Both the position numbers and the translations under genes were made by a program. 60,179 nt of DNA from Clostridia bacterium (GTDB lineage Bacteria; Bacillota; Clostridia; Oscillospirales; CAG-272), in the NCBI GenBank assembly GCA_017625755.1, contig JAGAKG010000001.1, forward strand, positions 1 to 60,179, given 5' to 3'. The notes below the pieces were generated by a model, which was not told the origin of the DNA, did no database searches, and saw only the letters and a list, made by a program, of their open reading frames with translations. Below are positions 1-6,922 of the stretch, piece by piece; position 1 is the first letter of the stretch, and each line of letters starts with the position of its first letter.

Positions 1-288
1 AATAAGTTTTATATTTTGATACGCTGATAGGTTTTCAGTTGCTCTCCCAATTGTCTTTTCGGATATATCTATTCCACACAAGCTGTTACAATTTGGTGCA
101 ACCTTGATGGCAAGTCGCCCTGTTCCAATTCCTATTTCTAAAACGGATTTGCTTTTATCAAGCTGCATACTCTCGATAAACTTATCTCCGTCCCACTTGT
201 CCATATAATCTCTCAATGGTTTAGGATCACGAGCAGGATCGTTGTTTTCGTCAATTAGCTTGTTATAATGTTCAATCACTTCTCTCAT
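1..288 (-). CDS. Class I SAM-dependent methyltransferase, N-terminal part (truncated by window edge)
   Basis: The reverse strand is open from an ATG at 288 to the window edge (96 codons, no stop). Residues 49-60 read VLEIGIGTGRLA, the glycine-rich motif I that binds S-adenosylmethionine. CGIDIS follows at about 71-76, where the acidic end of beta-2 contacts the ribose in class I enzymes. The substrate cannot be told because the C-terminal half is missing. An in-frame ATG at 294 exists, but AAGGAAG lies 6 bases before the ATG at 288, so 288 is preferred. A good promoter lies just upstream and no gene is seen ahead of it on this strand, so it is probably transcribed alone or first in its unit. 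Confidence 0.8.
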   Translation of the reverse strand, partial: MREVIEHYNKLIDENNDPARDPKPLRDYMDKWDGDKFIESMQLDKSKSVLEIGIGTGRLAIKVAPNCNSLCGIDISEKTIGRATENLSAYQNIKLI

Positions 289-325
289 AAGCATCTTCCT
301 TATCCCCTTTAAGATTATTGTTTTT

Positions 326-354
326 ATTATAACACAAAAACCGCAGAAAATCAA
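326..354 (-). promoter_or_regulatory. Sigma-A promoter of the methyltransferase gene
   Basis: On the minus strand TTGATT (354-349) and TATAAT (331-326) are separated by 17 bases. The expected start is near 319, about 30 bases before the start codon at 288. Confidence 0.7.
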
Positions 355-480
355 TATACGGTTTTTGTTTTTTCTGTCGGTAGGTAATGTACTCACAAAA
401 CTGTCCTTAAGGGTATGTCCCATTAGCTTGTCGGATTTTTGATTCTCTGTCGTCATTAAACATTACGAAAAATTACAAAC

Positions 481-831
481 TCAAATCTTATATCCGTGTA
501 CGGCATTTCGCTCCACGAGGGTGTGAATAACTCCGCGATTATCCCATGTCGGGGGTGCGGGAATGCCCTCTGCCGTGGTTTGAAGTATATTTTCAAGGCA
601 AAGTCTGTCTATCTCGCAAGTATCGGCAAAGCTGAACAGAGGAGCGGGCGAGCTTTGCTCCTCATGGCGATATATGTCGCGAATGACGATATTTCCGCAC
701 CTTGCTCCCGTGCCGAAGCAGATAAAAGGGTCTCTAGGCGCATTCTTCTCCCACATAAGAAAGCAGCCCTCTCCAAGCGGTGTATGGCTCTTACTTGCGT
801 GGAAATGCTCAAGGACAATATCACAAGTTTT
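481..831 (-). pseudogene. Remnant of a right-handed beta-helix (GH28-like) protein
   Basis: This frame ends at a stop at 481 and reads as the last rungs of a parallel beta-helix: GNIVIRDIYRHE, then EIDRLCLENI, then DNRGVIHTLVERN, each the N-[IV]-x-[IV]-x-[DN] rung type of GH28-like proteins. Helix-like sequence continues upstream of the only ATG (756) to about 831 without a convincing start or ribosome binding site, and the frame runs into the promoter region of the GH28-like gene on the other strand. I read it as the decayed 3' end of a second beta-helix gene. A short functional protein starting at 756 (91 residues) is possible but less likely. Confidence 0.45.
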
Positions 832-849
832 TAATATTTTATTGATATA

Positions 850-878
850 TTGAAAATCCGATATAATTATGGTATAAT
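850..878 (+). promoter_or_regulatory. Sigma-A promoter of the GH28-like gene
   Basis: TTGAAA (850-855) and TATAAT (873-878) with a 17-base spacer, 36 bases before the start codon at 915. AAAGGAG at 895-901 is the likely ribosome binding site, with a rather long 13-base gap. Confidence 0.75.
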
Positions 879-914
879 AGAGACACAGTACAGCAAAGGA
901 GCATCAACAATAAT

Positions 915-2288
915 ATGAAACAATTTACAGTAACTGATTTTGGTGCAATTTCGGGGGTTGAAGCACCCCAGACAGAAGCAATTCAAAAGGCTCTTGATGC
1001 TTGCTTTCTTGCAGGCGGAGGAGAGGTTATCATTCCCGCGGGAATGAGCTTTGTGACGGGAGATATTCGTATCCGAAGCAACACCACGCTGCATCTTCTG
1101 GAGAACGCTACCCTTCTTGGCAGCAAGGATGCGAAGGATTATCTTCACATTCACGATGATGCTATCGAGCCGCTTCCCGAGGAGCAGAACACCCGTCTGC
1201 TTTGGGACTACAACAGAGAAATTCGCGGCATAGGACCTGAGTTCAAGGCTTACCTCTATACCGCGGGAAGTCATTGGAACTACGGTCTCATTCGCGCCGT
1301 ATATGCGGAAAACATTGCAATAATAGGCGAAAAAGGCTCTAAGATTGACGGACGGAACCCTTATGACCCCGAGGGCGAGGAGAATTACCGCGGACCTCAC
1401 GGCATCAATATGCACTTCTGTAAAAATGTGACCTTCCACGGCTATACTATCGAGCAGGCGGGCAACTGGGCTCACGCGATTTTTCAATCCGAGGGTATAA
1501 CCTTTGAGAATCTGACGGTATACGCAGGTCACGACGCTCTGCATACCCGTTCTTGCTCCAAGGTATTGATGAGCGGCTGTAAGTTGATTACGGGTGACGA
1601 CTGCGTGGCGGGATTTGACAATCTTGATGTGGTTATCCGCGATTGTGAGATAAGCTCTGCTTGCTCCGCGTTCCGTTACGGCGGCAACAATATTCTTGTG
1701 GAAAACTGCAATATCTGGGGACCCTGTCCTTATCAATTTCGCGGCTCCTTCAGCAGAGAGGAAAAGATTGCGGGAGTGATGACCTCGGAAAAGGGACGAA
1801 ACAATATGCTCAGCTTCTGGACAAACTTTGTTTCCAAAGATCTCCCCGTACGCAAGCCTGCGGGAAAGGTGCTTATACGCAACTGCACGGTTAAAAATGC
1901 AGACCGTATGCTTCACCTGAATCTCTCGGGTAACGAGCCCTGGCAAAAAGGAACGCCGCCAACCGACATCACATTTGAAAACATTAAAATTGAGGGTGTT
2001 AAGATGGGACTTACCGCCTATGGTATTGAGTCCTCGCCAATGGAGATTACCCTCCGCAATGTGGAATATAGCTACGCCGAGGGCGCTGAGGAGACTCCCC
2101 TGCTCCGTGTGGCGCACTGCTCCGCCATTAATTTGGAAAATGTAAAGGTCTCGGGCTTTGCGGGAACCGCTTTGATCAGGGCGTGGAGCGACAATATCAA
2201 GGTCAACACAAAAGACCTTGATTGCAACCTGGGGGACGGCAAGCTTATCGTCCGCGCCGACGAGGAATTCGTTTGCCGTCGTATATGA
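915..2288 (+). CDS. GH28-like right-handed beta-helix protein
   Basis: A 457-residue protein of polygalacturonase-like fold. The N-terminus has the pectate-lyase-type opening (FGAISGVEAPQTEAIQKALD), followed by successive beta-helix rungs. The core GH28 motif TGDDCVAGFD is present near residue 225 and supplies the paired aspartates. The usual NTDG motif is replaced by HDALHTRSC, and the Gly-His-Gly motif by a SACSAFRYGG stretch. No signal peptide is visible, so it would act inside the cell, perhaps on imported oligosaccharides. GH28 enzymes cleave galacturonan or rhamnogalacturonan linkages; with two motifs altered, the substrate is unknown. It is a monocistronic unit with its own promoter and terminator. 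Confidence 0.8.
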   Translation: MKQFTVTDFGAISGVEAPQTEAIQKALDACFLAGGGEVIIPAGMSFVTGDIRIRSNTTLHLLENATLLGSKDAKDYLHIHDDAIEPLPEEQNTRLLWDYNREIRGIGPEFKAYLYTAGSHWNYGLIRAVYAENIAIIGEKGSKIDGRNPYDPEGEENYRGPHGINMHFCKNVTFHGYTIEQAGNWAHAIFQSEGITFENLTVYAGHDALHTRSCSKVLMSGCKLITGDDCVAGFDNLDVVIRDCEISSACSAFRYGGNNILVENCNIWGPCPYQFRGSFSREEKIAGVMTSEKGRNNMLSFWTNFVSKDLPVRKPAGKVLIRNCTVKNADRMLHLNLSGNEPWQKGTPPTDITFENIKIEGVKMGLTAYGIESSPMEITLRNVEYSYAEGAEETPLLRVAHCSAINLENVKVSGFAGTALIRAWSDNIKVNTKDLDCNLGDGKLIVRADEEFVCRRI

Positions 2289-2307
2289 TATAATAAAGGC
2301 TTTATAC

Positions 2308-2340
2308 AAAAAACCGACAAGCTTAGCTTGTCGGTTTTTT
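2308..2340 (+). terminator. Rho-independent terminator of the GH28-like gene
   Basis: Nine-base-pair stem CCGACAAGC / GCTTGTCGG with a 3-base loop, flanked by six A and six T, so it could act in both directions. It begins 20 bases after the stop codon at 2288. Confidence 0.9.
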
Positions 2341-2480
2341 GCTTTATTATTCTCACCTGTCTTTGTATAGCATATTATTGTCTTATTTTCATCAGAATTA
2401 TTACAAGAAATCAACTCAAAAATCCGTATTTTTTGTTATTTTAGGTGACAAAAAAGAGTTTTTTTATCTATAAAAAAACA

Positions 2481-2497
2481 AATTCAACAAAATGTTG
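2481..2497. promoter_or_regulatory. CAACA-AAA-TGTTG dyad overlapping the RNA promoter (operator candidate)
   Basis: A small palindrome, CAACA AAA TGTTG (2485-2497), overlaps the -35 box of the 2495 promoter. The 16 bases 2481-2496 recur exactly at 2713-2728, upstream of the XRE gene promoter. A binding site shared by the two divergently used regulatory regions is inferred; the adjacent XRE protein is the obvious candidate binder. Confidence 0.4.
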
Positions 2498-2523
2498 ACA
2501 ATCAAAGAAATTTAAGTTATAAT
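2495..2523 (+). promoter_or_regulatory. Perfect-consensus sigma-A promoter of a small RNA
   Basis: TTGACA (2495-2500), 17-base spacer, TATAAT (2518-2523). No open reading frame with a ribosome binding site follows before the terminator at 2651-2679, so it most likely drives a noncoding RNA starting near 2530. Confidence 0.8.
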
Positions 2524-2529
2524 TGTATT

Positions 2530-2679
2530 GCTACACAATTACATATATTATCTCGTTTATGGAAAAACTTTGGTAAAAGGTGTTTCCTCCTTTACTGTAC
2601 CATAAACTGGGATGTAATTGTGTAGCAACAATGTGGGGATTCGCTTTTTCGGTGCGCCTCGCAGAGGCGCACCTTTTTT
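2530..2679 (+). ncRNA. Unidentified structured small RNA, about 150 nt
   Basis: Between a consensus promoter and a strong terminator the sequence folds as a long hairpin. A perfect 17-bp stem pairs 2528-2544 with 2612-2628. After a 10/4-base internal bubble, an 8-bp stem pairs 2555-2562 with 2600-2607. At the tip GTAAAAGG (2573-2580) can pair with CCTTTAC (2589-2595), closing a loop that carries TTTCCT. The region 2583-2590 reads TTTCCTCC, which resembles the anti-Shine-Dalgarno end of 16S rRNA and could bind mRNA ribosome binding sites. The fold recalls 6S RNA (closing stem, bubble, apical stem) but it is shorter than the usual 180-200 nt and I cannot confirm that. A MITE-like inverted repeat is the alternative reading. 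Confidence 0.55.
2651..2679 (+). terminator. Terminator of the small RNA
   Basis: Ten-base-pair GC-rich stem GGTGCGCCTC / GAGGCGCACC with a GCA loop, followed by six T residues. Confidence 0.92.
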
Positions 2680-2712
2680 CTTAAAAACCTTGATTTTTCA
2701 AGCTTTTCACGC

Positions 2713-2728
2713 AATTCAACAAAATGTT
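2713..2728. repeat. Second copy of the 16-base operator-like repeat
   Basis: Exact copy of 2481-2496, placed 23 bases upstream of the -35 box of the XRE gene promoter. The right arm of the dyad ends TGTTT here, so the palindrome is slightly imperfect. A related CAACATTTG follows at about 2738. Confidence 0.4.
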
Positions 2729-2751
2729 TAGCAGCTTCAACATTTGATTGC

Positions 2752-2780
2752 TTTACAAATCTTAACCGTTTGTTTATAAT
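2752..2780 (+). promoter_or_regulatory. Sigma-A promoter of the XRE/lipoprotein operon
   Basis: TTTACA (2752-2757), 17 bases, TATAAT (2775-2780). AAAGGAG at 2809-2815 precedes the start codon at 2823 by 7 bases. Confidence 0.8.
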
Positions 2781-2822
2781 GAAACTGTTGATATCGGCAA
2801 AAACACTAAAAGGAGTACAATT

Positions 2823-3647
2823 ATGATTGGCAACAATATCAAAAGATTGCGTATCGAAAACGGAATGACGCAAAAAGCCTTAGCGGATAAATTATTCGTG
2901 TCCGCGCAGGCGGTATCAAGATGGGAAAACAACGATGTCGAGCCCTCGCTCAGCACCATTACAGAGCTATCAAGAATATTCGGTGTTTCAACAGACGAAA
3001 TTTTAGGTCTCACTACGGCCGAGGTCGTAGAGCCTGAAGAACCCGCAGAACCCGAAATAAGAGTTGAACGAGAATATGTATACAGAGAGCCCCCGAAAAT
3101 CCCTATTGCACTATGCACGAAATGCAACTCTCCTATATATGATAGAGAAGATGTATTCCGCGACTTTAAAGACAGGATAACCTGCCGTGCCTGCGAGGAA
3201 GAAACCGAGCGAACTATCAGTGATAACAAAATAAAAAAAGCAAAGCGCAGACGCATCCTTTCATTGATCCTCGGAATTCCCATAGGAATTGCTCTCATTA
3301 TAGGCGGCATCTGTTTAGTCCCCGAATATTGGGGCTTTTGGATATATTTCGGAATCTCGATGTTTACATTTATCTCTTGCTGTCTCTTGGCGAACAATTT
3401 CGTAGGAGAAATGTCAATTTCGATATTCTCTTGGGGATTTGTGAGAATGCCCGGTCTGATATTCTCTCTTGATCTTGACGGCTGCCTTTGGTTTATAACG
3501 GTAAAGCTGTTGCTTGCGATATTGGGCTTTCTTCTCAGTGTGGCATGCGCTATACTTGCAATACTCATCGGCGGACTCGTTTCACTTTTCGTTTATCCTT
3601 ACGCGTTGACCAAGAATATTCGATATCCCGAAAAAACCGAGCTTTAA
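2823..3647 (+). CDS. Membrane-anchored XRE-family regulator with zinc ribbon
   Basis: A 274-residue protein in three parts. Residues 4-58 form an XRE helix-turn-helix (IKRLRIENGMTQKALADKLF then VSRWENNDVEPSL). Near 98-122 a CTKC...CRAC pair suggests a small zinc ribbon. From about 143 there are three or four hydrophobic segments, so the C-terminus is in the membrane. This architecture is common in Clostridia, where a DNA-binding head is held at the membrane; the signal it senses is unknown. The next gene, a large lipoprotein, starts 33 bases downstream with its own ribosome binding site, so the two probably form an operon. Base composition is more AT-rich than most of the window. Confidence 0.85.
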   Translation: MIGNNIKRLRIENGMTQKALADKLFVSAQAVSRWENNDVEPSLSTITELSRIFGVSTDEILGLTTAEVVEPEEPAEPEIRVEREYVYREPPKIPIALCTKCNSPIYDREDVFRDFKDRITCRACEEETERTISDNKIKKAKRRRILSLILGIPIGIALIIGGICLVPEYWGFWIYFGISMFTFISCCLLANNFVGEMSISIFSWGFVRMPGLIFSLDLDGCLWFITVKLLLAILGFLLSVACAILAILIGGLVSLFVYPYALTKNIRYPEKTEL

Positions 3648-3680
3648 TAAAATTTACATAAATCATTTAAGGAGAAAATT

Positions 3681-6101
3681 ATGAAAAAATTTTTATCATT
3701 AGTTCTTCTGTTAATAATCACTTTATTTTGTTCTTCCTGTACAACCAATACTCCTTACATTGGTGAAAACGGTAATTGGTGGATAAACAATGAGGATTCA
3801 GGTATATCAGCCCAAGGCGAAATCGGAGCCGAAGGTCCTATTGGCCCTTCAATTTCTGTATCATCAATCAAGAAAACCGATACAAGCGGAGCTATTGATA
3901 CATACACTATTTATTTTTCTGACGGTTCTTCCTCGTCATTCACAGTAACAAATGGTACGGATGGAAAAACAATCACTATTTATTCTGTAGATAAAATAAA
4001 TACAAATGGATTAATAGATACCTATAAAATTACTTTTTCTGACAATTCGTCTCATACATTTACTGTAAAAAACGGCGAGAACGGTAAAAGCGTAACCATT
4101 GCATCAATTGGGAAAAGCCATTCGGTTGGATTAGTTGACACTTATGAAATCGTATTTTCTGACGGTTCCTCATCATCCTTCTCTGTCACAAACGGTCGCG
4201 ACGGAAACACCCCTTACATTGGTACAAACGGTAACTGGTGGGTTGGCGAAGAAGATACCGGCATAAAAGCAACTACCGATAACATGGACAGAATAGGAAC
4301 CGACGGCTTGATTTTTCAAATGACTATTCGTAACGGTATCGCAGGTTATGAAGTTTCAGATTACATTGGAACAGAAACCGATATTATTATTCCAAACTAT
4401 ATTTTTGATAAACCTGTCATTTCTATTTTAGCCGATGCTCTACCCACCAAAACTACATCTATTTCTATAAGTAACAACACTGAATTTCTTCCTGACTTTG
4501 AAGATTACACCAATCTTACTAAATTCGATTTCAACAATGCGCCGATTAATTCCTTGCCAAATAATATTTTTCGTGATTGTTCAAACCTTGAAACTGTTGA
4601 AAATTACAACAACATTCAGGTTATACCAAATTACGCCTTTTATGGGACAAAAATTATTAATTTTGATTTTTCAAATGTAACATCTATCGGCTCATATGCT
4701 TTCTACAATTGTAATATAACAGATTACGATTTAACCCGTATACTTCCTAAGCTCTTTGTTTATATTCCCGAAAATGTACTATCAATTGGTGCAAATGCAT
4801 TTGATAGCGACTTGGCAGTATATTACGCTGGATCTTCTTCAACCTTTACTAGCGAAATACTTTATACGAATATAAAGAAAACAGATACCGGATACTACTA
4901 TTTAGATGACAAAACAAGTATAACCATCGTAAATTATGATGGTTCCGACACATCAATAGTAATTCCAAAAATCATCGATAATAAGCCCGTTGTAGCACTT
5001 TCAGATTATGCATTTTATGTTAATCCGTTTATAAAGCGCGTTGAGATTCCAAGTTCTGTAAAAACAATAGGCAAAAATACTTTCTATCTTTGCAAAAATC
5101 TTTATGGTGTTTTTGTTCCTGAATCAGTTGAAGATTGTGGAGAATTTAAAAATCTTACAACCAAACAATCGTACGGCTTTGAAAACACCACTGTTTTCTT
5201 TGAAGCAACCACTTTTGACTATCCAAACGGTATCACTTCCCCCGAACAACTATCTCTCGATAAATATGTAACAGGTATTAAACCGAATGATATTATAGAC
5301 GACGAATATTGCGTATATTTAAAAAAGACACTTTCCTATGAAGTTGTTACTATCAAAAATTTAGCAGGTAGCATAACAATTCCGGCAAGTATAGACGGGC
5401 TCCCAGTTTCCCGAATTAACACCTACGCACTTTATGAAGATACTCTTACAAAATTAGTACACATTTCTGACGGCATTGATAAAATTTCAACACAGGCATT
5501 TTATTCCTCTTCCAACTTAGTAATTGTAAATGTACCTAACAGCATAGATGCGGTTAACTATAGAGGATTTTATTCCTTAAGTAACTGTACAGTTCACATA
5601 AAAGCGGATGAAATTCCAGTTGATTGGGACTCTAATTGGTATTACAGCATATATGCGCACAAATTAAATTCGCAGGCAAAATATACCTCGGATGGAGCCT
5701 ATCTCTATGAATTCGTTGAAAATAATCTCTATTTAACAAAATATCTACAACCGATTTCTACAAATACACCCATTATTATCCCAGAAAAAATTAACGGAAA
5801 AACAGTTTATGGCATACGCTCAAATTGCTTTAACCCATCTGCTTCAACCTCCACTACGAATAGATATATATTTGTAATTCCTTCCTCAATAACCGTTATG
5901 GAGGCTAATGCAATATATACAAGCGGATATGGTTATTCTAATTTGTATATGAGCTTTGAAAATTCATCTGATATTCCTTCAACTTGGAATAGTTTATGGT
6001 TCTATTCATCATACGGTTATTCCTATAACAATAGTCGCAATAATGTATACTATAAAAATGATTGGAAGCTTGTTGATAATGTTCCATATCCAAAAAATTA
6101 A
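3681..6101 (+). CDS. Surface lipoprotein with collagen-like/repeat N-terminus and BspA-type leucine-rich repeats
   Basis: An 806-residue exported lipoprotein. The signal peptide ends in LFCSSC (lipidated Cys20). A motif NTPYIG(E/T)NGNWW occurs twice, just after the lipobox and again near residue 180, and brackets three repeats of about 44 residues with the pattern GxxDTYxIxFSDxSSxxFxVxNG. A short collagen-like run (GAEGPIGP) lies near 50. From about 210 to the end, BspA-type LRR_5 repeats appear (for example IPSSVKTIGKNTFYLCKNL). BspA-like proteins mediate binding to host or microbial surfaces; that role here is inferred. Ribosome binding site AAGGAG lies 6 bases upstream. The gene is visibly AT-rich compared with the window, which suggests recent acquisition. 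Confidence 0.85.
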   Translation: MKKFLSLVLLLIITLFCSSCTTNTPYIGENGNWWINNEDSGISAQGEIGAEGPIGPSISVSSIKKTDTSGAIDTYTIYFSDGSSSSFTVTNGTDGKTITIYSVDKINTNGLIDTYKITFSDNSSHTFTVKNGENGKSVTIASIGKSHSVGLVDTYEIVFSDGSSSSFSVTNGRDGNTPYIGTNGNWWVGEEDTGIKATTDNMDRIGTDGLIFQMTIRNGIAGYEVSDYIGTETDIIIPNYIFDKPVISILADALPTKTTSISISNNTEFLPDFEDYTNLTKFDFNNAPINSLPNNIFRDCSNLETVENYNNIQVIPNYAFYGTKIINFDFSNVTSIGSYAFYNCNITDYDLTRILPKLFVYIPENVLSIGANAFDSDLAVYYAGSSSTFTSEILYTNIKKTDTGYYYLDDKTSITIVNYDGSDTSIVIPKIIDNKPVVALSDYAFYVNPFIKRVEIPSSVKTIGKNTFYLCKNLYGVFVPESVEDCGEFKNLTTKQSYGFENTTVFFEATTFDYPNGITSPEQLSLDKYVTGIKPNDIIDDEYCVYLKKTLSYEVVTIKNLAGSITIPASIDGLPVSRINTYALYEDTLTKLVHISDGIDKISTQAFYSSSNLVIVNVPNSIDAVNYRGFYSLSNCTVHIKADEIPVDWDSNWYYSIYAHKLNSQAKYTSDGAYLYEFVENNLYLTKYLQPISTNTPIIIPEKINGKTVYGIRSNCFNPSASTSTTNRYIFVIPSSITVMEANAIYTSGYGYSNLYMSFENSSDIPSTWNSLWFYSSYGYSYNNSRNNVYYKNDWKLVDNVPYPKN

Positions 6102-6159
6102 TTTTAAAGACTAACAAATGTTAGCCCTTTCGCAAATATCAATTTTTAATTTTTCAAAA

Positions 6160-6188
6160 TTGTCTTGCAATTCTCTCTCGGTTATGAT
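6160..6188 (+). promoter_or_regulatory. Promoter of the 206-residue membrane protein gene
   Basis: TTGTCT (6160-6165), 17-base spacer, TATGAT (6183-6188). This places the transcript start near 6195, which rules out a TTG start at 6165 and supports the ATG at 6240. Confidence 0.6.
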
Positions 6189-6239
6189 AAAATAGTTCAA
6201 AGAGATAGCTTCAATAAATCAAATAAAGAGGTAATCGAT

Positions 6240-6860
6240 ATGAATTTTGCAGCTGATATATGGAACTTTTATCTTGAAAATCAAGCCGACATAAATCCCC
6301 TGCTTTTTGCCACGATAGCGCTGGTAACTGCGGGAGTATGTATAGTTTTGCTGATAATCTGTTGCTGTGTGGCTCACATCAGAAGAAAGAGGCTTATAAG
6401 ACGCCACGATATGGCATTCAGGCACTTCACAAACGACAATGTATACAACACAAAGCTTATTGCTGTTCAGAAGTCGCTCAATTTCCTCGACCTTTATTTT
6501 TCCTGGCTCTCGACAGACGAGGAAAACAAGCCCGTAAGAGAGCGCACCACAACTCTTGAGCTTACCAAGATGGCGCGCGAGTGCTACAATGAGTTATACA
6601 CCAACTGCGACAACAAGGAGCTTGTCATAGCGTTTGCAGACATTATATTCAACGAAGCCTCCCGCACCGCTGAAAAGTTCAACGCGTACAGAGCCCTTGC
6701 CCGTAAGGAGCTTGGTCTTGCCGCGCTTGCTCTCGGAAGCAACACCTGCTTCATTCCCAAGATATCCACCGAGGAGCTTGAAAAGAATGAGGCTGAAGCG
6801 CCTGTTGTTCCTCAAACCACTAAGTCGTACAAGGTAACGCTTTCCAGAAAGAAAAAATAA
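6240..6860 (+). CDS. Single-pass membrane protein of unknown function
   Basis: A 206-residue protein with a short N-terminal outside segment, one hydrophobic helix (about residues 20-43, ending in several Cys and then IRRKRLIRRH), and a long cytoplasmic tail with no motif that I recognise. Positive residues after the helix suggest an outside-to-inside orientation. The start is ATG 6240, preceded by AAGAGG, rather than a longer TTG-initiated frame that overlaps the promoter. It is monocistronic, ending at a shared bidirectional terminator. Confidence 0.65.
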   Translation: MNFAADIWNFYLENQADINPLLFATIALVTAGVCIVLLIICCCVAHIRRKRLIRRHDMAFRHFTNDNVYNTKLIAVQKSLNFLDLYFSWLSTDEENKPVRERTTTLELTKMARECYNELYTNCDNKELVIAFADIIFNEASRTAEKFNAYRALARKELGLAALALGSNTCFIPKISTEELEKNEAEAPVVPQTTKSYKVTLSRKKK

Positions 6861-6879
6861 TAATTTTTAGATAAATATC

Positions 6880-6916
6880 AAAACGGCTCAAACGCAGATT
6901 GCGTTTGAGCCGTTTT
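6880..6916. terminator. Bidirectional terminator between converging units
   Basis: A 17-bp perfect stem, AAAACGGCTCAAACGCA and its complement, with a 3-base loop. The A and T flanks let it serve the + strand gene ending at 6860 and the corrinoid operon ending at 6923. Confidence 0.92.
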
Positions 6917-6922
6917 ATAATA

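Noticed and set aside
867..2414. A 515-codon open frame on the minus strand across the GH28-like gene
   Set aside because: It covers the promoter, gene and terminator of the GH28-like gene, has no family motif or ribosome binding site, and arises from codon bias on the other strand.
2592..2873. A 93-codon minus-strand frame across the small RNA and the XRE promoter
   Set aside because: It reads through the RNA terminator and the promoter and has no ribosome binding site.
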